Assembly (NCBI RefSeq): GCF_009870125.1
Contig: NC_046681.1
Location: 18,737,001 to 18,801,000 of the forward strand
Direction of reading: 5' to 3'
DNA: 64,000 nt
Source: Drosophila pseudoobscura
Lineage: Eukaryota > Arthropoda > Insecta > Diptera > Drosophilidae
Every line of letters starts with the position of its first letter. Positions within the stretch are counted from its first letter, which is position 1. Positions 34,902 through 45,400 of the stretch are shown piece after piece. The translations under genes and the position numbers were made by a program. The notes under the pieces were generated by a model, which saw nothing but the letters and a program-made list of their open reading frames with translations, was not told the DNA's origin and ran no database searches.

Positions 34902-37900
34902 TTATAAACCATCAGAGCCCGACATGATCTCCTCGAACAGTGAATGGGCATTGTCAGTGGCCGACAATCTGTCGCCAGCGGCAGAATTGCTAATGGCGGA
35001 GGAGCCACCACTGACCAGCTCATCAATGGTATTGCGTGGGGCAAAACCACGTAGACGAGCACTCCTTTTGATGGCAGGCTTGAATTTCTTTGCAGGCGGC
35101 TGCTCAACTGAAACGGGCTTTGGCTTTGGTTTTGGCTCGGGAGCTGGCGCTGGCGCTGGCGGAGGTGCAACATCCGCAGCCATAAGTGTAGGATGTGGCA
35201 TCACGTACGCATACTGAGGAACCTTGCTTTTGGGGTCGTTATTCTGCAGCTGGACACGCAGAAAGCCAACCGTGGCAGGATCAATCGGTACGGTGCCTTG
35301 GAAGATGTTGAAACCTGAAAGACACAGCGAATGAGAGAATTAAAAGATGATCGAATCGAACCTCAATCGAACCCAAAAGGATCATAATCTTACCTTGATA
35401 TTCCCCATTCTCGTTCTGAACGAGAACCAAAGGATGTTGGGACTGTTGAAGATTGCTAAGGGGCACTAAACTTATACCGCCTTGGGAACTAGCAGCCTTT
35501 TCGGCATTTACCTCCTTTGTTGCTGTTGGTGTTGCTGTTGTCTTTGCTGTTGGTGCTGGTGTTGCCTTTGCTGTTGTTGTTGCTGTTGGTGTTGCTGTTG
35601 TTGTAGACTTTTTCTCGTTCTGGGGATTGGGGAGAGATGTGGGCTCCAAGTTTTCCAATTCAAATTCTTCGTCTTCGTCATCGGAATCGAGGAAGTCCGT
35701 CTTATGCGGATTATGACAACCAACGCAGTGACAATTTGTACAAGTATTGCCGGACTTGTAACAGGGGCAGCGGGTATTGCGACAGGTCGTTTTGGGGTTG
35801 ACAGCCACTCCAGAGGTTCCGCAACGGCATATGGGCTTCGGTGGCTTTTCCTTCGTCTTTCCTGCACTCCTACGAGATGACCCCGTCGTAGTAATCTTAG
35901 TAGTTGTTTTTGCGGAGGATTTAACAGACGTTTTGGTGGAAGAAAGTTTGGCAGGGACAGGGACAGGCACAGGCACAGGCACAGGATTAGAAACTGGTCC
36001 TTGAATGCGTGTCGGTGACGGAGCTTTATTTGCTTTCAATTTGAAAGGGTTCTCGGTTATGGCGCAGGAGCGCTTTGAACTAGCAGGATTAATTTCCGTG
36101 TCTTTCTTCTTGTCTCTGGTGGTGGTGGTTGGTGTGTACTCCTGGCTGGAACTCAGTTCTTCCTCTGAGGAGGTCACCTCTTCATATGACTCATTCGAGC
36201 TGGCATTCCCTTGCGATGTCGCCTGGCTGGAAGTCTCTTGCGGTGCTGAGGTTCTGGCAATCGCTTGATATAGCTCCTCGGTAAGCCTCTCCTCCTCCGA
36301 AAACTCCTCAGAGGTCCTGGCAACCTCTTCAATTATCTCCTCGACGACATCCTTCTCCTGCGATGCCTTCTTGTTGGTTGTGGCAACATCTTGATATCTC
36401 TTCTCGGCAACACTCTCCTCCTTCGACGTCTTCTTGCTGGCACTCTCTTGAGATGCGGAGGGTGTGGCAACCTCTTGATATATCTCCTCGGTAACACTCT
36501 CCTCCTTCGACGTCTTCTTGCTGGCACTCTCTTGAGATGCGGAGGGTCTGACAATCTCTTGATATATTTCCTCGGCAACACTCTCCTCCTTCGACGTCTT
36601 CTTCCTCTCACTCTCTTCAGATGCGGAGGGTCTCACAATCTCTTGATATATCTCCTCGGCAACACTCTCCTCCTTCGACGTCTTCTTGCTAGCAGTCTCT
36701 TGAGATGCGGAGGGTCTCACAATCTCCTGATATATCCCCTTGATGACACTCTGCTCCTGCGTGCCAGCCTCCTGGCTGGCACTCTCCTGGTATACCTCTT
36801 CAATGACAATCTCTTTGTATATTTCCTCGGTGACACTCTCTGCACATGTGTCCTGGCTGGCACTTTCCTGCACTACATCCTGGCTGGAAATCTCTTGAGA
36901 TTTCTCCTGGTAGACACTCTCCTGAATGGTATCCTGGTGGACCATCTCTTGTGATTTCTCCTGGCTGACAATCTCCGGAATTACCAGCTGGCTGACACTC
37001 TCCAAAAATGATTCCTGGCTCACGGTCTCCAGGTATCCCTCCTCCTGGCTGACATTCTCTAGGTATGCCTCATCCTGGATGATATTCTGCAGGTATGCTG
37101 CGTCATGGCTCACATTTTCCAGACATGCCTCCTGCTGGAGCACCAACTGGCTAACGCTCGCTGGGGCTACCGCCTGGTTTTGCAGCTCCTGCTCCTGCTG
37201 GAGCACCAACTGGCTAACGCTCGCTGGAGCTACCGCCTGGTTTTGCAGCTCCTGCTCCTGATCCATATCCAGCTGGGCTATCTTTCTTTTTTGGGAGGGG
37301 AACAGCTCAACCTCAGCTGTCGTTATGGCCAACAGAGCTGGCTGTGGGGACGCTTCTATTCTCACCACTTGACCAATTTGGAGCGCTTGCGGAGGATGCG
37401 ATTCGAAGGGAGTGGATGCAGCCGTGGGCATGACATAGGTCATGGCATAGCCCGTTGTGTTGTTGGGGAAGCTGGACATGGAGACTGCATCAGATAGATC
37501 CACCTGCTCCAGCTCGTTCCAGCTGTTCTCCGTGTAGCCGGCTTCAGTGCTCAGGGAGCCTTCGTTCAGAATGAACGGCGGCTGGACGGCCATTAGACCC
37601 ATCCGCGACCCTGTCGGCATTAGGGGCAGCGGATGTGAAAATTGAGACTGCTCTGCGGTGGCGGCTGCCTCCATTTCAATATCCGTGATGGACAGCTGCT
37701 CGGGAAGGTTCTGCTCGTACGGCAGCTCGGGAGTTGTGGCCGCAGTGGTGGGCGGAGTCTCCGCGGGCAGAGATAAGGGAAGATTCTTCAGGAAGGGCAG
37801 ATCCGGCTGTGGTAGAAATGTTTCCCGTATATCATCATAGTTGGTCCCTTCCCTGATGAACTCCTGCGTTGTCATGGGTGGCAGCCTGATGCGCGGAAAC

Positions 37901-38295
37901 TGTGCCACATGGCTCAAATCCGGAAACTGTCCAGCTAGCTGGGTGAACATCGAAGACTGCAGCAGATGGACACAGAGCGTCTTGTAGCAGAGCAACTGTA
38001 CGGCCATTAGACGGTTCTCCTCGTAGGTCTTGAAATCGGAGCAGTCTTCGCACTGCCTGCACCGCGACATCAGCCGCTTGCGTCCTCTTATGCACAGCCG
38101 GCACACATAGTGATGGCAGTGCTTCCCCTTCGGAACATATGGATCCACCAGCAGTTGGCAGCACACCACACATGACAGCAGCTGGCGCAGCTCTCCGATC
38201 CCAGCGCTCAGCTCATCCAGGCGCCGCTTGGACAGATTTACGGCCGAGCGAAGGGACAGTCTGACGACTTTCTGGTAAACAGTTTGAGCCGTCAT
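34902..38295 (-). CDS. msl-2: Male-specific lethal 2, dosage-compensation E3 ligase
   Basis: The male-limiting subunit of the MSL complex, which binds roX RNA and X-linked sites to upregulate the male X. The main exon runs 38295-35394 and the last exon 35314-34902, giving 1104 residues, against about 770 in D. melanogaster. The N-terminus has the MSL1-binding helix and RING finger (LLSCVVCCQLLVDPY, CHHYVCRLC, CRQCEDC; residues about 38-85). FKTYEENRLMA and TTQEFIREG follow. The middle is greatly expanded by Gln/Ser/Glu-rich tandem repeats. The CXC DNA-binding domain is intact (CRCGTSG, CRNTRCPCYKSGNTC; residues about 822-864). The conserved C-terminus includes SLVPLSNLQQSQHPLVLVQ, a Pro-rich patch and NAHSLFEEIMSGSDGL. 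The 5' and 3' UTR SXL elements confirm identity. Confidence 0.97.
36385..36750 (-). repeat. msl-2: 84-bp in-frame tandem repeat in msl-2
   Basis: Four copies with exact 84-base spacing (landmark 'cttcgacgtc' at 36421, 36505, 36589 and 36673 on the plus strand). Each encodes a 28-residue unit of the type SVAEEIYQEIVRPSASQ + SASKKTSKEE, in the acidic linker between RING and CXC. High identity between copies suggests recent expansion. Confidence 0.9.
37130..37260 (-). repeat. msl-2: 63-bp in-frame duplication in msl-2
   Basis: Two tandem copies encode LQNQAVAPASVSQLVLQQEQ. They are almost identical at base level and in phase. Downstream units of the form 'ENVSQEE/ETVSQES' look like older, diverged relatives. 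Confidence 0.9.
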
Positions 38296-38519
38296 TGTTT
38301 ATAATCCGTATATATGCGAGTGCTCTGTGTGTGTGTGTGTCTGAGTCTGTGCCTGTGTGTGTTTGTTTGTTTGTGGGACTGTACAAACGCCGGGAAAATT
38401 TGTTTACACCACCACCTGAGACTCCGCTGGCCAGAGCCCGTTCAGGATTCTCTTGCGACTTCTCCCACCATCCGATTTTCCTCCGCCTCTTGGCCTGTTG
38501 CCTGCCTGCTCCCTTAATA

Positions 38520-38576
38520 TTAAAAATGGACTGTCAATTGCCCAGCAATTTGTTGATGTTGCCTCCAGCCACACAT
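38520..38576 (-). other. Upstream ORF in msl-2 5'UTR
   Basis: ATG at 38576 opens an 18-codon frame ending in TAA at 38522-38520, upstream of the msl-2 ATG and downstream of the SXL-type intron. uORFs are part of SXL control of msl-2 in D. melanogaster, but position relative to the U-tract differs here, so function is uncertain. Confidence 0.4.
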
Positions 38577-38671
38577 GCTCTCGAGAATTTTCTTTTTCAC
38601 AAATTTTCTATTCGATTTTCTGCAGAAGCCGTTGCTTGGTGTTTCACTTGGCTGCTGCCGTATGCTTACAA

Positions 38672-38780
38672 CTAATATTCACGTGCCAAAAAAAAAAAAA
38701 AAAAGGTTTATGTTTATATATTCTTAAGTTTAAGTCATTTTTAAATATCACTTAAAAAAAACGTAAGAAAAAAAATTTAC
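38672..38780 (-). promoter_or_regulatory. msl-2: msl-2 5'UTR facultative intron with SXL U-tracts
   Basis: On the minus strand a GGG|GTAAAT donor (intron from 38780) is followed at once by two U8 tracts (38775-38768 and 38761-38754). Close to the acceptor ('gaatattag', ending 38672) lies a U17 tract (38704-38688). In D. melanogaster, female SXL binds U-tracts at both ends of such an intron, blocks its removal and then represses translation. The 109-nt size and tract placement fit this model; exact splice sites are inferred. Confidence 0.75.
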
Positions 38781-38825
38781 CCCAGCAAAACAACAACACG
38801 ATGCTATTATGAAGAATAGCTATCG

Positions 38826-38905
38826 AAGAGATATACCTCAGAAATACACCAAAATATACCGACACATTTTTAAAATATACCGTCAAAATATACCGCTACA
38901 AAATT
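38826..38905 (-). promoter_or_regulatory. Putative msl-2 promoter block (GGTATATTT array)
   Basis: On the minus strand three GGTATATTTT units and 'gtgtatttctgaggtatat' align with the blocks upstream of Ced-12 and Snx1, in the same orientation relative to the gene. Here the motif 1 match is absent. More ATATACC words continue to about 39315. Confidence 0.55.
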
Positions 38906-39693
38906 TAACAAAACAGTATTTTTCGTTATTTGAGATAAGTGTTAATATAATATATTATTGTTTTCCTGTATATAATATAGTCTGAATAATATAACAAATG
39001 TTGTCGTTTACACTTATCACTGCATTCCTTTTCGTCAGTGTCATTTTCCTTGCCATTTTGGTACTGTTTCTTATGATAAAATTCAAATATATTTAAGTCC
39101 GATATTGAATATAACGTAACACACCCAAATATTGATCATATATACCCAAAAATGTATATTCTGTCGAACAACTCTATTACGAACAAAGATTTCTATAGAA
39201 AATATACCCAAAAGTATAAAATATACCGTAAATGGTCACTCTGCCAAGGATTTTTTGTACTAACGATAGATTAATAATACCAACATATACCGATAAACCG
39301 TAATATACCTTCAAGTCAATGCATGAATACCTAACGCATCGAAGGAAATACCAAGAGCAAAATGCCATAAATACCATAAAGGAGAGTTGCCAAGACATTT
39401 AAAAGTGGCGATTTTTAAATATTAAATATTTTATATATTATGAACATAAAAACATTTCCCCCTGAATATATATACAATTAACGGTTTTCACCTTTAACGA
39501 ACCTAGGTGGATTAGATTATAGCACTTGAGGAACAATTATCAGGCATAGTTCGCAATCAATTCCAATCAAATGATCCCCAGATAAGCTGAAAACTAAATT
39601 TAGTTACCTTTATCGTCTTGTTAGTTAGTTCTTCATTGATTTCCAAGGGTAGTGCTATTCTGCATATTCCTCGGCCGGTGATTAAAAGCTAAA
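38906..39693. other. msl-2 / FAM151 divergent intergenic region
   Basis: Dense ATATACC/GGTATAT words in both orientations (39125-39315), then AT-rich DNA. Three GATA-type words (39537-39615) stand before the FAM151 start and could drive gut-type expression. No gene is seen. Confidence 0.45.
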
Positions 39694-41256
39694 ATGTTAT
39701 TCAAGTCCATTGCCGCCGCTCTAGACCAGAGTTCATTGTCGGTGTTATGCCTGCTGCTTGGTAATGCAATTCGCATTTTGAATTTCAATCATTCGCCCGC
39801 CCATTCATTTTCTGTCCAGATTTTCTTTCTGGCGTCTGCGCTTTGTTTCTTCTGTATCTCTGTGGGTAGGGTACAGCAGTGTTCAGTTCCAGATACCATC
39901 CAATCCATTAAACAATTACATATCCCATTTGTGTCAGTCTGCGTGTGTGCGATTATTGAATTGTACAAAAAGAAGGTAAGGAGGAAACGAATCGCATGCT
40001 TATCTATGAACTCTTTGCGCTTCCCCCCATTTTCCATTGCTCTTCAATTATTGAATATTTAATTCCATTCGCTTTTCGTTGTTTTTCCTCCATGGAACAC
40101 CTGAAGCGCTCGTGTCCAAAATCAATGGCGCGGCTCTGAATGCCAGCCATTATCAGTACTATCGTGTGGAGGGACTGGAGGGAACACAAGTTGCCGATCT
40201 GCCTCTTGGTATAGTGGTGCTGCAGGATCAGGACATGGGCAAGACCATAATCAGGGCGGCCAATCTGACCGCCATCCGATGGGCTCATGCGGTCAACAGT
40301 CAGCAGTTGCTCGACGAGGCCTTGGCTGGTGAGAGCCCACATTGTTTGTGAAGTGTGTACTTTTATCGTGACGTTAGCAACTCTTCAAAGGTGACATTGA
40401 GTTCATTGAGGCGGACATTGTGCTGGGAAAGCTTTCCGGCGGCGACGGCGACGATATGCCCGTGATGGCTCATCCGCCGGCAAATGTCTCCGACTTGACG
40501 TTACAGGCATTCCTGAATCAGATCAAAGACTTTAACGACCTTCACGAGGGCAACGAGAAGGGAGTCAAGCTGGATTTCAAGTCCATAGATGTGTTCGAGG
40601 GCTCCTTGGACATCCTCGACGCGACCATACCAAGTGTAAGCTAAGGGAATCATTTCATCTGACAATTATTAGCAATCAAATGATCTCTTCTGCAGATGTC
40701 CTATCCCATTTGGATCAATGCTGACATTATCAGTGGCCCCGTGGACCAGAACAAGACCGTGCCCGTAGATCCGAATCGGTTCTTTGCCGGTTGCATGCGG
40801 TACAAGCAGGCAGTCCTCTCCATCGGATGGACCACCAACTGGGGAGCCGAATTCCGCGAGGGCGAATACACTAAAGATCAGTGCGACGCAATGGTCGAGA
40901 CGCTCGCCTTCAACAATGTGCTGTCCACGGGCCAGGGCATTACCTTTCCGGTCCGTGCGGGCATAGCGGCCAATAGCGAAGAGCAACTCCACAAACTGGT
41001 GGCCGCTGTCAACGAAACCAACGAGAGCACACTGACCATCTGGTCCTCCGACGGTGACTACGTGGATATAGAAAAGCTGCGTAAGCTTATATTCGGCTTT
41101 GGTGTGGAGCGTGTCTACTTGGATGTGCCCGAGGAGCTGGCCGCCAAACTGGACCTGGGCAATGCTGGCAACGGTGCGGGCACCTTCAATTCTCTGGTTA
41201 GCTTCAGCTTCATCAGCCTCTGCTTTTATGCATTTTCCAGTTGGTTAAAGCAGTAG
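39694..41256 (+). CDS. FAM151/menorin-family (DUF2181) protein
   Basis: Exons are 39694-39760, 40107-40328, 40391-40635 and 40696-41256, in phase, giving 364 residues. The predicted signal peptide spans the first junction (LSVLCLLLG|ALVS). The FAM151 domain has the hallmark start IRWAHAVNSQQLLDEAL, EADIVLGK, MAHPP, KLDFKS and the C-terminal TIWSSDGDYVDIEKLR, resembling the glycerophosphodiester-phosphodiesterase-like barrel. Nematode menorin of this family shapes dendrites from the epidermis. A hydrophobic stretch at the very end after a small-residue segment (NAGNGAGTF) could be a GPI-anchor signal. The exon 2 acceptor (CCTGAAG at 40106) has a poor pyrimidine tract, so that junction is the least certain part. 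Confidence 0.82.
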
Positions 41257-42424
41257 TTACAGTGTAGATTAAAATAAGATTTTTAGATTTGTCACAAGTT
41301 ATTAATAATAAAATGAAGCTGAGGAGGAATACTATTATTAATATATACCTTATGTGAACAGCGATTATGACATTAAGGATATATTCAATAAATCCAACAA
41401 GCGATCGCACAGCTGTGTCTACACACGGCGTGTATTTTGTTATTGGATACTCGGGCTCAAGCCGTCTCAAACGGCAAGGCACCGGTTGTCGAAGAATCAA
41501 TCAACTATAGGCGTATCTTTTTTTGGTTTTATTCTTTTCTTTAAATTCAAAATGTATCTTAAGGAATTTTTGGAAATATTTCCTGGGTTCACAGCTGAGC
41601 AATAGGCTAACTAACTTATGTCCGACTTTACACTGATTTACATATGTACATATGGGGGATATCCGAAATGTTTGAACTATTAGGATAGGATATGTATGTT
41701 TATATTTATGTGCATGTGTGTGTGTAGTGTACAAGATATAAAAAAGACTTCCTATCTACAGGGATCAATCACATTGATTGAAATGTCTTGGGATCGCAGT
41801 GCAGCATAATAGTTGCCGAGCTCGTATTTCTGTTCAATTGATTGATCATCAATGATCAATCATAATTGATATCACTTCATCTCAAGTTGCATAAAAACTA
41901 GAATATCGCTTTAAAAATACGAAAAATAATTAATGATATTATCATATAAATATAAATACTTTGGGCGTGCGCAGTGTTACAACTTCAACAAATCGGGGCA
42001 TAGGTGAAGATCATGGGGCGGGTGCGGGGCCACTTAACAACTCCCTTTATTTACAATTTAGTTTAGTTTAGTTTAAGCTAATAAAATAGTTAATGACTTT
42101 TGTTTGGGTTCTCTGCTTCTCTTTTCTTTTTGGCACTAAAATAAATAATCTTATTAATCTCTCTCTCGCGCTATCCGGCGGAAAGCACAGATATGTTGAG
42201 GGAACTCCTAATGCGGACGTAGATGGGATGTATGTGCGACGGATGTGATGCGATATGAAGGAAGGGGCCAGGCGCCACTTGTGGTACGGTGGCGTGGCTT
42301 GGCTAAGGCAAAATGGCTTTATCATCAGTTTATACTCTTCTAAGCTACGATACGATGATGAAAATGAGTCTTGGATCATGCTTGATGGTGGCATCGCCGG
42401 GAATGCGTGAGTTGAATCGATGTA
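41257..42424. other. Convergent 3' flanks of FAM151 and CD36-A
   Basis: AATAAA at about 41307 serves FAM151. The minus-strand side from about 42060 is probably CD36-A 3'UTR. AT-rich between; no gene is seen. Confidence 0.5.
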
Positions 42425-45400
42425 TTATCTAACTATCACATCGGGAGACGTTTCATTGATCAGTCGCTCCCTTGGAGAGTTCTCGCTGCCGCTGCTGCTG
42501 TCCTGTTGCTCCTGCAGCCCAGAGTCTCGCCTATAGTCCAGCAGACGGACTCCGACACGTTCGTTGCCCCCAGCGTTCGTGTTGTGGCGGAACAACTGGG
42601 ACACGGGCAATGTGGCTGCCGCCGGATTTACGCCAAAGGTGGTGAGCGGCCGCAAGGCATTAGCCTTGGCCTTGGGATCACTGTGACAGAATTGAGTCAC
42701 CTGTCGCGTGGGGTACCAGCAGGTGCAGATGAGACCGCCCGCCAACAGTATACCAGTCACAATCTGTCCGAGCAGGACAATGAGCGGCACCAGCGCTATA
42801 TCGGCGGCAATCTCCTCCGTAACGCGAACCCTCTCCTCGCACCACATCATGGGAAGCATGACGCTTGGTACTTTATCGTAGATACTGCAAAAAGTAATCG
42901 AATTAGTTGCGATTATCATCCACAGAAAAGTTTTAGTGACTCATACTCTATTCCCTTGACAGGCTCCATGTAGTAGTTGGCCTGGAAGCCGCCGCCCACA
43001 TCCATGGGGACACCGGCATTCGGCTCCAGCGTCATGAAGAACTCATGCTTTTCCTTCTCCGGCTTCAGGCCCTCCACCGCTTCCACATAGCTGGGATCGC
43101 CCTTGTAGAAATGTGGGAACGACATAAACACCGAGGCATTGAAGGAGCAGGGTCCAATATCGATGACGCCAATGGGCCGGCACTTGCCGCCGACGCAATA
43201 ACAGCTCGTGTCCGTATAGAGGGTGCCATTGTCGACGGCGTGCTCGGTGCCACTGTATTTGTAGGCGGTAATCCCATGAACTGTCACCGTTTCCGTGTAG
43301 TCCAAGGGCACGGCACGACACATTTTCGGCATGTACATGTACACGCTGTCGTTGGTGCTCAAATTGGGGGGAAAGAACTCTCCCATTGAGCCCCTGACTT
43401 GACCACAGACGCCCGGAAAGGCGCCCGTATGCGTTAGATTGTTCCACGTGTAGATCTGTCCCATCTTCGAGATATCATCGGCACCCGTGAACATGTTTAT
43501 ATCGCCATCGAACTCGGAGCTGCCATTTCGTGGATACTGAAAACCAATACGGGTATATGGCACATCGTCCGGCCGAATAATCTTTCCCAAACTGATGAAC
43601 GGATGCTCGAAGCCCTTGAAGAGCCACTCATCGGCCGACCGCGTTATGGTGATTCGCTGGTCATACATTCTGATGGCCATATTGACACTGACTCTGCCCA
43701 GCCATGAGTCGGCTGCTCGTCTAGCCGCTGACTGAAGGAGTAGCAAAAAAAGGGTGAAAAGCAATCCATTAGTTTCAGGGTTTAGCGATTGATGGTGGTC
43801 CACACACTTACATGCGCTACGGAATTCACTTGCGTGACAACATCCGTGAGACTGCCTTTGCTGCCATCGGCATCAAAGTAGAAGACAGACTTCTTGCGGA
43901 ACGACACGGAAGCGTTTTGATTGTGCCAGGCAATGTTCACTTTGTCGGGCTTCTCCCGAAACCGATAGGGTCCCAACTGCTGGAAGTGTGGCTTCTTGCC
44001 AGAACCCACATAAAAGTCCTCCGGATTTGTCCAATTGAAAATGTAAACATCGAAGTACAGTGGCAGCGGTGAGATCTTCCAGCCCTCGAAAGATCGTGAG
44101 GTGGGACTGAGAGCCATTTCCTTGAAGATCAATATGGGATAAATAGTAATTAGTAATTCATATAAAAATACATATTCAATTCAATTCAATGATAGGACGC
44201 ACGATTTACATAATTTGTTTGTTTTAATTGAGGATAACTGGTTGTTGGAACGGGCATTGCAATTACGAGATACTTCTACGAATCAATTCATTCAATTCTC
44301 GCATTCAATCGACATTCAAAAAGATCGATCAAAGTTCATCATAGATCTGGGCAATTGGTCTCCTCCCGGGTCCCATAATTGGCATCGAACATTGCCAAAC
44401 ACTGAAAGGTTTCGTCGTTTCGGAAACAGTCCGTATCGGAATTATAAGCTCAAACAATGCAGGAAAGCTTATCGCCCATTAACAATAACAATAACTAGGC
44501 GACAAGAAGAGCTAATGATTCGTAGGTAATCGAGATAAGTCGTAAGTAATCGAGATAAATCGTAAGTAATCGAGAAAACTCGTATGTAATCCGGAAAACT
44601 CGTAGTCAATCGAGACAAACCAAATTCTAACAAAACGACAATGAAAGCTGATTAGTTCTGATTAATTCGAACGTAATCTGCTGTATTCATCTTGAGAAAA
44701 CTCTCAAACCTACTGGGAAATCAATCAGTACAGTCGCCGCTTATTTGCCATATAACCCTTTATAGTTCTGAAAACTGTTAGTACCAATGAATTTATTCCA
44801 AGTATTATTTCAGTTCAAGATCTGATAGTATTTTTTTCTTATTTATTTTAAACGCCCAGTAATCGGGGCCCCTTGAAATCGTTCCTAGAATAACTTCATA
44901 CAACAATCGGAGGAAACGTATAAGGAAAAAATAGTCAAGAGCGTGTTCGATCGATCGGTGAAATGGTTATGAATATGGTTATGAAGAAATAACTTTTTGT
45001 GGGTTTTTATATAACTCAACCTTGAGGTCGTGACTTTGATACCCATTCTCTTGGGGGAACCTTCGTAAATAAAGGGTGGATCTATGACATGATTGATGAT
45101 GAACCATTAGCACCATTTTTTGTTTGCAAAGTTGTACAATATTTCAACCAAAAATTGTATTACATAGCTATGGAACTTGTTCATTACAATAAACAATTAC
45201 TTGTGGCCAGTAGTCTCTGTTCGTGTCATCCGTTCGCTTAGGGGAACTTTTGTGCCACTTATCGACGTCATTCCAAGAATGCATTTCACTCGTTTAATTT
45301 GTAAGCTTCTCAGATCATAGAAAAGGCAGGTGGTTCATCGGGTCGATGGGTGCTTCAGCTTCTTATCAGCCATCAATCATTGTAAACACCAGACATAACG

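Noticed and set aside
36385-36750. Regularly spaced repeats resembling a CRISPR array
   Set aside because: The 84-bp units are contiguous coding repeats in frame with msl-2 and have no spacers; the genome is animal.
44215-44529. 104-codon plus-strand open frame
   Set aside because: It lies in an intron, overlaps a tandem repeat, has no recognisable domain and no clear coding bias.
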